Positions 52,880-64,000 of a stretch of DNA of 64,000 nt are shown piece after piece. The stretch spans positions 60,708,802 through 60,772,801 of the forward strand of contig NC_021677.1 in NCBI RefSeq assembly GCF_000247815.1, read 5' to 3'. The notes below the pieces were generated by a model. That model searched no databases, was not told the DNA's origin, and saw only the letters and a list, made by a program, of their open reading frames with translations. The stretch's first letter is position 1; every line of letters begins with the position of its first letter. A program made the position numbers and the translations under genes. Source of the stretch: Ficedula albicollis. Its lineage: Eukaryota; Chordata; Aves; Passeriformes; Muscicapidae.

Positions 52880-53075
52880 ATTTGCAGTAATTGAATGGAA
52901 TAACACACTGGAAATTTTAAATGTATTTCATTCACAGATAAATTAGGCTGTAATTAAACGGTGTCAATTAATGTGCTGCCCAATGGATGCAGTAATTGCT
53001 TATTTTGAAGAGGCAACATGGGAATATCTACTCATTCCTAAAGGGATAACGATGCTGATTTAACCTAGTGGAGGT
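52880..53075. promoter_or_regulatory. candidate conserved noncoding element
   Basis: This AT-rich, repeat-free block is packed with homeobox-type cores: GCAGTAATTGAATGG, GCTGTAATTAAACGG, GTCAATTAATGTGC, GCAGTAATTGCTTATTTTG. The recurrence of GCAGTAATTG at both ends is notable. No conservation data are available. Confidence 0.3.
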
Positions 53076-53933
53076 AAAAACTGACACCCCATGTGTCACA
53101 GCCCAGTGCAACAAACCCAAAAGTTCACTTTGATCGCAAAATTGCACTTCATGCATCCCCTAATCCCCCTCCTACTCCTATCCAAAGCAGCCAGGAATTA
53201 GCACTGGTTTCACAGGAAAAACGTGGATCTTGCTCCTTTCCTGCCCCAAAAGCTGAGGACATTTTCTTACAAGGGATTTTCTTCAAGGATGCAACAGGGA
53301 AAGAGAACACCTCAGCCTTAACTGTCTGCTTTGGATCCATACAAGACCACCAGTTTAACCAGTAAAACTACTGGAAGCTAAATGCCAGAGTTTCTGAAGA
53401 GTCTCAAAGAAACCCTTTTGGATTTGTGGTTTGTGGCATGAAGCTTATCCCAAGTTACTCTCAGCTATCTCTCCACTATGAAAAATCTTACATCCAGAGT
53501 AAAAAAAGAATTTCCCAAAGTTTTAAGGGCTCCCTGTGAATGTGTCCTCTCAACCAGCTCCTGGAGTCCCACATGTTGGATTTTCCACCCCCTTAATCTC
53601 TGCCCCTTGCCTTGTTCCCTGCTGAGTTAATTCCCCTCCCTCTGAGCTGCCCTCTCCTTTCATCCCTCTTTTAATGAGCTAAGTTGTAGTTAAAGATTCT
53701 CCTTTTTAATGCAACAGGGGTAGGAACCAGGTTAAAACTGGGGGCTGTTCCCTCGGGCTCCTTGCAAATTCAGTCCAAGCCAAGAGAGTGAATTTGCCAC
53801 AGGATTTGGAGGCAACTCCTGACATATTTTTAGGGCTACACCAGCAAAGGCAGCCCTAAAAATATACAGATTTTCCAGGCAGCATCACTTCCTTCTGAGC
53901 AACTCCAGGTTTACTCACTGTCGATTTTTCTGC
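53076..53933. other. unique intergenic sequence
   Basis: No gene is recognised. The 90-codon frame at 53093-53365 lacks any known domain. An inverted pair CCTGACATATTTTTAGGGCT / AGCCCTAAAAATATACAG lies at 53818-53868. Confidence 0.5.
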
Positions 53934-53998
53934 TTTTTTTTTTTTTTTTTTTTTACCCCCCCCCCCCCCCCCCCCCCCCTTTTTTTTTTTTTTTTTTT
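53934..53998. repeat. T21-A-C24-T19 homopolymer cluster
   Basis: T at 53934-53954, one A, C at 53956-53979, then T at 53980-53998. The C run is embedded in a poly-T tract. Confidence 0.92.
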
Positions 53999-54069
53999 AG
54001 TTAGACTGGAAGTTCATTTTGCAAACAGAGCAGCTGAGGACTTGTAAATATGTATATACATGTATTTAT

Positions 54070-54070
54070 T

Positions 54071-54104
<34 letters not shown>

Positions 54105-54124
54105 TGTGTGTGTGTGTGTGTGTA
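54070..54124. repeat. (TG)n microsatellite
   Basis: It is pure TG apart from one TA interruption, followed by a short (CA)/(TA) stretch. Confidence 0.95.
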
Positions 54125-54535
54125 TTTATATATGTGCATGCACACACATATAAATGTGGGATGGATATATGAGGAAATTTTGAGAGTTTTGCAGCTTACA
54201 GCAGCCAGTGCCTCCAACCCAAGGGTGGAAGCTGGCACCCAAAACTGAGCCCCTGTTTGGAGAAGAGCCATGGTGCTCCTGCAGTGGCTGAGGAGGAAGG
54301 ATGGGGAGCAGCCCTCACCAGTTAATTTTAACAAAGCGCACATTTTCCTGGCTGCGTCACGCACTTGCATATTTTAACTCCTATCTTCTGTTCAGCAGCT
54401 AAAAAGAGACTTTCATCCCCATTTGGCTGCTGTGCCTCCTCTCCCATTCCCGGGCTGTTACACAGGCTCTATTCTTGCAGCCACCCAGTGCTGATAATGG
54501 GGGAAGGACGAGACACCCCAGAGCTGCTCCCCCAA
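54125..54535. other. unique intergenic sequence
   Basis: No gene is recognised. Confidence 0.5.
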
Positions 54536-55115
54536 ACAGGTGGGGCTTTCTGCAAGCACCAACTTCCACAAACCCATCACTGTTGTGTCTGAGGCGAGTG
54601 AGGAATATGAATCAGCACGGAGGCTGAATTAGATTTCTGCCCACAGCTCTTCCCAAGGAATTCTTACAGAGATATATTTGTGTTTGAGAAAAGAGATTAG
54701 AGAGAGCCATATAAATGCAATCCATCATCCACAATTAGGAATAAATGAGGGCAGGGGCAAGAGAAAGTTTCTGTCTTTGAGCTCTTTTTCAGAACTATAT
54801 ATATATTTTTTTCTAAATTTGCTCCCCCAAACAGGTGGGGCTTTCTGCAAGCACCAACTTCCACAAACCCATCACTGTTGTGTCTGAGGCGAGTGAGGAA
54901 TATGAATCAGCACGGAGGCTGAATTAGATTTCTGCCCACAGCTCTTCCCAAGGAATTCTTACAGAGATATATTTGTGTTTGAGAAAAGAGATTAGAGAGA
55001 GCCATATAAATGCAATCCATCATCCACAATTAGGAATAAATGAGGGCAGGGGCAAGAGAAAGTTTCTGTCTTTGAGTTCTTTTTCAGAACTATATTTTTT
55101 TTTTTTTCTAAATTT
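54536..55115. repeat. two-copy tandem duplication, 285-bp period
   Basis: 'GCTCCCCCAAACAGGTGGGG' starts at 54536 and 54821. The copies are nearly identical until the poly-T/AT stretch at each end (TTTGAGCTC/TTTGAGTTC plus length changes). The end of the second copy is where the large AT-rich array begins. Confidence 0.94.
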
Positions 55116-55121
55116 TTATGC

Positions 55122-55168
<47 letters not shown>

Positions 55169-56400
55169 TATATATCTCTCTGTGTGTATGTTATATGTAT
55201 ATAAATATGCATGCTATTATATGCATATATAAATATATATGCTATTATATATATAAATACATGGTTTTATATGTTATATATATAAATATATATATAGACA
55301 CAGAATTTTTATGCATATATATATGTGTGTGTGTGTGTGTGTGTATATATGTATATATATCTCTCTGTGTGTATGTTATATGTATATAAATATGCATGCT
55401 ATTATATGCATATATAAATATATATGATATTATATATGTATAAATACATGGGTTTATATGTTATATATATATAAATATACATAGAGACACAGGCATATAT
55501 ATATGTGTGTACATGTATATATATCTCTCTGTGTGTATATGTATATAAATATGCATGCTATTATAGGCATATATAAATATATATGCTATTATAAATATAT
55601 AAAAACATGGGTTTATATGTTATATATATAAATATATATATATAGACACAGGCATACACATATCTATATACACACATATATATTCATATATTCAAGAACT
55701 TTTGTTGACATTTAGGCTGTACACTATTTGTATATATATGTCTGTGTGTGTATTATATATATATAAATATGCATGCTATTATATACATATATAAATATAT
55801 ATGCTATTATATTTATATATAAATATATATAAATATATGTGCTATTATATGTATATATAAAAATATGTGGTTTTATATGTTATTATATATAAATATATAT
55901 ATACACACAGGCACACACATATATATGCATATATATTCATATATTCAATAATTTTTGTTAACATTTAGGCAATACACTATATGTCTCTGTTTAACATTTA
56001 GGCAATACATTATATGTCTCTGCGTGTATGTTATATATATATAAATATGCATGCTATAATATGCATAAATAAATATATATGCTGTTCTATTTATATATAA
56101 ATATACATGTTTGTATGTGCTATTATATGTATATACAGATATATATGCTATTATATGCATAAAAATATATGTTTTTATATATTATTATATCTATATATAA
56201 ATATATATGAGTTTATATGCTATTATATATATAAATATATATATAGACACAGCACACACATATATATATACACACATATATATACATATATTCAAGAATT
56301 TTTGTTAACATTTAGGCTGTACACTATACATATATATTTACATATATATAATGCATAAATATTTTTTTAGATATAGATATTGATGTATAGATTATATAGA
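55113..56400. repeat. AT-rich satellite-like array of composite units
   Basis: Composite units contain (TG)n, then TATATCTCTCTGTGTGTAT, then AAATATGCATGCTATTATATGC, then AAATACATGG(G/T)TTTATATGTTATATAT, and end in a GACACAG block. GACACAG-like blocks fall near 55298, 55486, 55646, 55903 (variant CACACAG) and 56245. A non-AT anchor resembling 'TTTTTGTTAACATTTAGGC' recurs near 55698, 55950 and 56297, and is itself doubled with a 33-bp period near 55961. Units are of unequal length, so this is a degenerate higher-order array. Tyrosine-rich short frames here are meaningless. Confidence 0.85.
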
Positions 56401-58465
56401 TACCTGCCCACTGTACCTACACACGAGCAGCCAAAAGAAGAGACCCTGCTTGCTTTGCCCAAGGCCTGACACATCATCACCCAAAGGAAGTTTTATTCCA
56501 GAATTTCATCTTTTTTCCCTTAAAGACCCATCTCCAGGAATTGGGTGAATCTTTTCTAACCACAGCTTTCTTCCAAAAGGCAATTGGAAAAAGCTGTTTA
56601 ATCAAAAATCATATCCTCATTACCATTCTTTCATGGTCAACCTCTCACCATCAACATTCTGGTGCCACTCTGGGCTCCCAACAGGAGCAGGAGGATTCTC
56701 AAGGGACCCCCCACTACTGAAGGAAGGAACTGATGCATCAGCAAAAGCCACACCTCAACTAAACCAAGACATAAATCACTGCAAAACTCAGATTTCCACA
56801 CCAGCCCACAGCCCCAGCACTCCTCTCGCTGCCTCTCCCAGGAGGAACTTTCAGGAGCACTAAACTTACCCCAAACCATTTTTTAAAGGCTTTATTTGTT
56901 TGGGAAGTGTGGGAGGTGAAAGGTTCCTTTAAGGAGATTTAACATGAACACCATTAGCAGCACATTGTTCATTCAGCCCCTCTACCCATGACATGAGAAC
57001 AAAATGATCTGATCTAAGCAAAACTTCTGGTTTCATAGCAACAACAAATATATATATTATTTTTCTGGTGGGGAAATATAATGCAAATCAGTGCTTAGGT
57101 GCATAACTTGTGACTACTTTATTTCCTGTACTAGAGTCTGTTAAAACACTATTAAAATATAATTTAACTAAATGCCTTCCTGGAAAATAATAATAATAAA
57201 AAAACCCTTTCTAGTTTAAAAGTCAAAAAATGTCGAAGTGGTTCATGTATGAAAAATAAAAATGCTGTTTAGCTCTTACATAAGTCTTTCCATGAGATCT
57301 CAAAATAATTTTGGAAGGAAATAGTGCAGATTGCTGGGAATCAAGAGCCATGTCTTGAAGAGCAGGCATCACTAAATCTACTAGAGACAGGTAATTTTGT
57401 ATTTTGGATCACAGCAGCTTTTTCTGCCTCACAAATTTGAGGTGAAAACGGCCACAGCTCCCACTCTGTGCCTGTGCTGGGTATTCCAGACACAGAGCAG
57501 ACTTGAGGGATAAATACCAGTTCTACAGGTAAAAAATAATTTGTTTTGCAGGTGGTTTCAGCCTTGATCTGGAGGCAAGTTGGATTTGTGGTCTTCAGTC
57601 CTGACAAGGAGTGATGGCTAAATTTTATCTGGCTCTGGCAGCAGAATTTGGACCATGATTTTCTGAGCAATTCATTTTTAAGCTACTTCAAGGACCCAAA
57701 TGCAAATCCCAACCAAAGCAAAATTTGGCCAGTCTATGCCTTTAATCTTCTTTGTTTCCTGCAAAATAAGGAAATAGTTCCATCAGGACAATCAAATCTA
57801 TGAGTTTTCAGAGCTGTTTTATCATAAGTCCCTCCCACAGGCTGACACTTCCAGAGTTTCCCGTGCCCATTGGGAAAATGGGGCTAAAAGGATTTTGGGG
57901 TGATGGTCAGATGGTGACAACCAACTGGTGTGACAACTGATGTCACACCAAGTTCTCCCCACTCCCAAAAATGTGCCCAAGTGCTTCACTGCCCTTCCCC
58001 TAAGAAAAAATGCTCCAGATGTTTAATCCAAACTCCCTGGCTGCCATTTAGAGCCTTCATTTCTTTTCATGTCCCTGATGAGCAATAACAGAGAAACATT
58101 ATCACATAATATAAAATATTAAACACCTGTTGTAAATATTAAATTATATACAAATACAACCTGGTGAAGATAATACTCGATACAGTGTTTACATTACTGC
58201 TGATTAATATTGGAGATTAAAATTAATACTCACACAACATAAACATCAACATGCTTTTAGCATGCAATTAAGCTAAACAATTTCATCAGCACAGAATGTT
58301 CTCGTCCTTTTGAAATGAGACACTAAAAACAAAGCTTCCCTGAAAACATCACTGAAATCAAACTCCAAGTGCAAAACATTTGCATCATTTTAAATATTTT
58401 TTCCCCGCTTTGGAAATGCTGTGCATATAATGCATGTTAGAAGGCCATGGTTGGAGACAGCCAGA
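56401..58465. other. unique intergenic sequence
   Basis: No gene is recognised. The 109-codon frame at 57341-57670 (minus) has no known domain. The AT-rich stretch 58080-58320, with CTGATTAATATTGG, TTAGCATGCAATTAAGC and GTGTTTACATTAC (forkhead-like), may be a conserved element. Confidence 0.5.
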
Positions 58466-58704
58466 AATGAAGAAAGAGGGTGGTTTAGATGGGATATTAG
58501 GAAAAAAATTCTTCCCTGTGAGGGTGGGGGAAGAGAGGGTGGCACAGAGAAGCTGTGGCTGCCCCTGGATCCCTGGAAGTGTTCCAGGCCAGGCTGGATG
58601 GGGCTTGGAGCAGCCTGGGACAGTGGAAGGTGTCCCTGCCCATGGCAAGGGTTGGACTGGATGGGCATTAAGGTTCCTTCCAACCCAAACCACTCTGGGA
58701 GTCC
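58466..58704 (+). mobile_element. CR1 LINE 3'-end copy
   Basis: 'TTAGATGGGATATTAGGAAA', 'GCACAGAGAAGCTGTGGCTG', 'AGTGTTCCAGGCCAGGCTGG' and 'CCTTCCAACCCAAACCACTC' are present. The terminus is slightly degraded. Confidence 0.92.
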
Positions 58705-59159
58705 ATTCTGGGATCTGTGAAATCCCACCTTGATGGGCAGATCCTCACTCATCCTCTGCATCACAATGTCCATCCCTCTCTCCATTGCTGTGACAGGACC
58801 ATGAGAGCTACTGGTATTTTCTTTCCTGAAAAAGCCATTAAAAAAAGGAGGTGAGTTGAGATAATTGCTGGATTCAAGGTACATGAGCTCTTCCTTCAGC
58901 AAGGGTCACCACTGGAAAGCAACCACAGGAGAAGGGTGCAAACAAACTGATCAGAGCCTGAAGGGGTGAGACAAAGGTGATGAGAGGTTGGGAAAACCTG
59001 AAGTCTGAAAGAAATGGGGGGAAAAAAGACTGAGGGAAGGGTTTCCACCAGTCCTCAGAGGTACAGGAGTCCTTCAGACAGTTCTCCCCAGCCACTGCAG
59101 GCAGGACACGGAGGGGTGAATTAAAGCGCAGCACATTCGAGGGAGGCTTAAGGAAATCT
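58705..59159. other. unique intergenic sequence
   Basis: No gene is recognised. Confidence 0.5.
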
Positions 59160-59265
59160 TTCAGATGACAAGGTTAATTAAGCAGGGGTATAGATTAGCT
59201 GGGGAAGCACAGGAGTCCACGTCACTGGAAATCTTTAAGAACAAGTTGGACGAGCATGTGGGAAT
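59160..59265 (+). mobile_element. possible old CR1-type LINE fragment
   Basis: 'GTCACTGGAAATCTTTAAGA', 'ACAAGTTGGACGAGCATGTG' and GGAATGAC resemble the ancient CR1 tail phrase 'CTGGAGGTCTTTAAGAACAG...TTGGACAAACACCTG'. It is heavily diverged. Confidence 0.45.
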
Positions 59266-60799
59266 GACGTGGAACAGAGTGTCACCTTGGAACTGCTGCT
59301 GTGTTAAACACACATCCCTTTGCTCTGATTGCTCTTATCCCCTGCATTTTACCTCCACAGGAGTCTGTCCAGCTGGATTTTAGCCACATGGGAGCTAAGA
59401 GGTGCATTAGCTCCTCAGCAAGCTCTCAGACATCACCCAGCCCAAGAGACAGAGCCACTGTCCTTGTCTGGGATGTCCCACTGCTCTGATGGAGCAACAC
59501 CCAGAGCTCTGCCTGAAAATCCCATGGCTGGTGCTTCTGCAGGGAATCAGGCAAATGTAAAGCAGAGGAGACAAAATGTGGGTGTGTAATTAGGTGACAG
59601 CACATGTCCTGGCAGATGATTGCAGTGCTAAAGCATGCCATATGCTCCAGCTCCTATGGAAATCTTCCTCGGCTGACATCATTATGGAGCATTTGGGAAC
59701 ATACGCCGGTCCCTTATGTTTTCTCTGTCCTTCCTAAATGTTGCAAAGCACCAAATACCTAAACACAATTAACCTCTGACATTGCTGAAAGGCTCTGCAA
59801 CAGCCTCAAAGAACAGGGAATTTCTCCCAAATATCGCTGGAGTGTTCTACCTGGAGAACTGCCCTCCAAGGCTAGGACAAAGCTGCAGGGCAGCCACCAA
59901 AGAACTGGTGAATCAGATGTGCCAAACTGGTCCCAGTTTGGGGTCAGCAATGACAGGACAGGACAGAAATGAGGTGGAGTGTCCAAGCAGTGCCCAGGGC
60001 ATCCCAGCCATGGCCTGGATCTCAGCAGCCCAAGAGCTACGGGTGCAAATTGTTAAGGAATTTAGAAATATTAGATCAGAGGAAAAGCAAGGGAAGGGAA
60101 ATTGCCAACAGGGACTTTGCCAAAGCGAATTCCTGTCAATCCTTCCTGCTCTTTGACAGGAAAACTGGCTGGGAGGATGGAGGGAAGGGAGGATGGAGGA
60201 AGGGGAGGATGAAGGGAAGCTGTGGCTGTGACACAGCCTCGCTCAGGGGAAGCTCTTGGTTGATGACTTTGTGAATAAACAAAGGAAACCTGATCCAGGT
60301 GAGGTTATAAAGAGGGGCACAACAGAGGGGAGGAAACCTGCACCCCTCAAGCTGTTACCAGGCGTTCCTTGCCAGGCTGCAAGGGGCACCAAGTCCCCAT
60401 AGATTCAAAATTTGCATTAGCAACTCAATGATAGATTCCAGGGTGTGTTAGAAAGTGTGTGGATTACCCTGGGCTGTGAGGAGTGCCAGCTTTTTGGAAG
60501 GCAGATAGTTAGAAACAATAAATTCATGCCATTTATTTTGAGAGAGCTACACAAAATTCAGTAAGAGCAAAGAGGTGAAGGGGCTGTGTTTTGGATGGAT
60601 AAATAACACCCACATCTAGACTGTGGAATAGCATTTGGATAGGTCTAAAACACCATAAAATAGCTGAGGAGGTTGTGGTGGGCACCAGCTTGGGATGATG
60701 CTTAGGGCAGGGCAAGGACCACCTTGGGGTGCACCCATGGGAGGTGACAGAGGTGACAGCTCTCCCTGGGCACAAGGCAATGCTCCACAAGGCTTAGGG
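59266..60799. other. unique intergenic sequence
   Basis: No gene is recognised. There is a purine-rich GGGAGGATGGAGGAAG-type short repeat at 60173-60219. The stretch 59640-59760 (CTGACATCATTATGGAGC, ACGCCGGTCCC, CACAATTAACC) has conserved-element texture. Confidence 0.5.
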
Positions 60800-60893
60800 A
60801 TAATACACATGAGCTGGAGCTGGTCCAGGAAAGAGCAACCTGACATGGTCTGGAAACAGCAGCCAACGCAGAAGGGATTAAAGAATTGGGGAC
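60800..60893 (+). mobile_element. possible CR1 LINE internal fragment
   Basis: GAGCTGGAGCTGGTCCAGGAAAGAGCAACCTGACA corresponds to the CR1 phrase 'CTGGAGCAAGTCCAGAGAAGAGCAAC' near the end of ORF2. It is followed after about 50 bp by poly-A/poly-C. Confidence 0.5.
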
Positions 60894-60923
60894 TGCAGAC
60901 TTTTTCACCATCTGCTATTTAGG

Positions 60924-61135
<212 letters not shown>

Positions 61136-63270
61136 AGGGAGAAAACAAGCTCAGGTTTTGTCTGCTTTACCCGGAGACAGGGTGATAATTGGATACATTC
61201 AGCTGCCTATTTCGCAATCAGCAGCTCCACAGCAGTGGTTGGCTCCCCAAAGTGGGTCTCTGCTCCTGGGCTGAGGTTTCCCAGGCAGCACCTTCCCTTT
61301 GCAGCAATGCAACACAGCACACAGAGCCTGGTCACGATTTTCCTCCATCGTGCTGGTCACCCTTGGCTGCTTCTTAACTCCTGAAGCTCACAGTGATGAG
61401 ATCCTTTTATTTCTAGTAATTCTACAAAAGCTGCACTGTGGACACCTGTGTGTGTTTCACTGGACCTGTCCTGGAACAGCCACATTGCTCTTGAAATTTC
61501 TGCTTTCCACCATTTTTTGCAAAGCTTGTTCCCAAACCACTTCTTTGCAGTAGTGCTTTTTTTTTTTTTTTTTTTTTGTGGGGTTTTTTTTTTTCCCTTG
61601 GGTGGTTTCTCTGAATTTTTTCCATTCCCAGTGGAGGTCTGGGCATCCTAAGGAAGTGGGATAAGAGTCCCCATGGCACAGGGTGGGCAGAGCAGACATG
61701 GTACCCATTGTTCTCTGCATCCGCCACGGCTAGGAGAGGAGGAAATCAGCTTTATCTGGAGCAGAGAAAGACATCCATTAGGAAAATTATTGGGAAAAAC
61801 TTCCTGGCAGCAGCAGAGCAGTGCATGGGAACAGACACCGCAGGCAATGGCAAAAACAGCCACGGTTTTAAGGAGCAGCCTTGCAGGAGATGCTGTCCCT
61901 ACACAGGGAGGGGACATTGTCACCTTGTGGGACACACCTGATTCTCTCCAAAGGGTTCCCCTCTCTCCCCACCCCATTATATCATTTTTCTGGGGTCCCT
62001 GCATCCCCCCTCTGCTGACAGCACCAAGCTGCAGGGTCTCACCTCACCCCCTCACACCGAGCATCCCTTGTGAGGTCGAGAACATTCCACACTTCCTGAA
62101 GGGCTGGGAGAAGGGCAGGGTTTTGGACAAGGCACTGAGGTGGATGGGGGTGAGGGTGGGGGTTTTATCTCCCCTCAAGAGGGGGAGGTGCCTGGTGGTG
62201 TCCCCTGGAGCCCCCTGCCACTGGCCCTGTGCAGGAATGTGCCTGCACACATTTTGGAGCCCACCCAAGCATCCCCTGCATGCAGGAGGTCCCTGCTAAT
62301 GGAAAAGCCACTTGTCATTCCCTCAAAACCACAAGAAATTAAAAATAAGGTTGTTGTTTTTTTTTCTGCTAGCCCTTGCTGAGCAACCAAAAACCTCAAA
62401 GAGCTGCAAGCTGCCTTTCAACCAAATAATTCCCCCTGAACAATATTCAAGGGGAGAAAATAAAGCAGAGCCAGCCCAAGTAGCCACAGCCACCATGGCT
62501 TGGCACATGGCAGCAGCCAACACCAAGAGCAGAGCAAGCTACTGGCTCATAAATCCCATGTCTAATGGGTTTTACTTATTTTATTTGTTAGGGGGGCAGA
62601 AAAATCAAACAACACAACCTGCTGGCACTTGGTGCTTCTCAGATGTCTCCCTGCCCCTAATCTGGGATAAAAACTGTGGGGTGCTGAGCTGTAAGACACA
62701 TATGAACATGGAAATGTGTGTTGGGATGGATGGTTCTGCCACTCATCATGGGCACACATTTCCTGAAAAGCCACAAAACAGACAAAAAAAAAAAAAGATA
62801 AAAACAACAACAAAAAAAAAAGGTCCTTCCCTTCCACCTGTGTCCTTGCTAATCAGCAAGGATGTCTCAGCCCATCAGGAGTGGTGGAGGGACCCCCTCC
62901 TTGTCCCAGCAGGTCCCCAGGCCTCGTGCTGGCCACCAAAGCCATTTGGATGCCCATGGAATGGCACCAAGCCGGGTGGCTCCGAGCCAGAGCCCAGGCT
63001 GGCAGACCTGCAGGCAGGAGGGTGCCACCAGGGCTCTGCCAACAAGCTGCTCCTGGCATCCCCTGCTCCCCAGCATCCCTGCCCTCCCCACAGCCTGTCT
63101 GCTCCAATATTTCCCTCTCTCCAATCCCTGCACTGACATCGTTGCTATCACAAATGCAATGTTTAGGATCTCTGCCCTGAGTTAATCCCTGGTGGTCCCT
63201 GATATTCCTTGCTTTGCCTCTGCATCTCTCCATTTCCAGGCAGTGAAATGACACTGCTCAATTCCAGCTA
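61136..63270. other. unique intergenic sequence
   Basis: No gene is recognised. It has poly-T tracts at 61557-61594 and A-runs near 62787 and 62813. The longest frames (61673-62299 and 62312-63136, + strand) have low-complexity, unfamiliar translations with poly-K/poly-F from homopolymers. Confidence 0.5.
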
Positions 63271-63275
63271 GGGGG

Positions 63276-63992
<717 letters not shown>

Positions 63993-64000
63993 AAAAAAAA

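Noticed and set aside
61673..62299. 208-codon frame
   Set aside because: It has no recognisable domain, and the opposite strand and other frames are equally open.
62312..63136. 274-codon frame
   Set aside because: It contains poly-F and poly-K from homopolymers and otherwise unfamiliar sequence, with no splice or family evidence.

Overview
The window reads as nuclear DNA of a bird, most likely a songbird. The evidence is about two dozen copies of the avian CR1 LINE, mostly 3' ends, plus candidate solo LTRs of endogenous retroviruses and almost no other dispersed repeats. I recognise one protein-coding exon. Species and chromosome cannot be read from the sequence.

Left part, 1-10345: the 5' end of PELI2 (Pellino-2, an E3 ubiquitin ligase of Toll/IL-1 receptor signalling) on the minus strand. 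The first coding exon is 9169-9245 and ends in a GT splice donor. Everything to its left, 1-9168, is therefore intron 1. A CpG island surrounds the exon, but it is broken by two poly-C blocks that hide the 5'UTR and transcription start.

Right part, 10346-64000: about 54 kb upstream of PELI2 in which I recognise no second gene. It holds CR1 fragments, four LTR-like elements (one nested in a CR1, one with an internal inverted repeat), one old reverse-transcriptase fragment, a 1.3 kb AT-rich satellite-like array, and several quiet, AT/homeobox-site-rich stretches that look like conserved noncoding elements. If human gene order (KTN1-PELI2-TMEM260-OTX2, from memory) holds here, this is the KTN1-PELI2 gap.

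Two features overlie the whole window. First, ten poly-C runs of 24 to 1,182 bases total about 5.3 kb. All are C on the given strand and nearly all sit in low-complexity or GC-rich places; I regard them as probable gap-filling or sequencing artefacts. Second, seventeen head-to-tail, almost always exactly two-copy duplications with 31-291 bp periods. These may be real recent duplications or unmerged contig overlaps.

How CR1 copies were called: the sense 3' end carries a block resembling 'CTTCCAACCCAAACCATTCT' followed by ATTCTATG-type repeats. Copies showing its reverse complement ('GGTTTGGGTTGGAAGGGACC') are on the minus strand. No undescribed biological system was found. The long proline/glycine reading frames are translations of poly-C.
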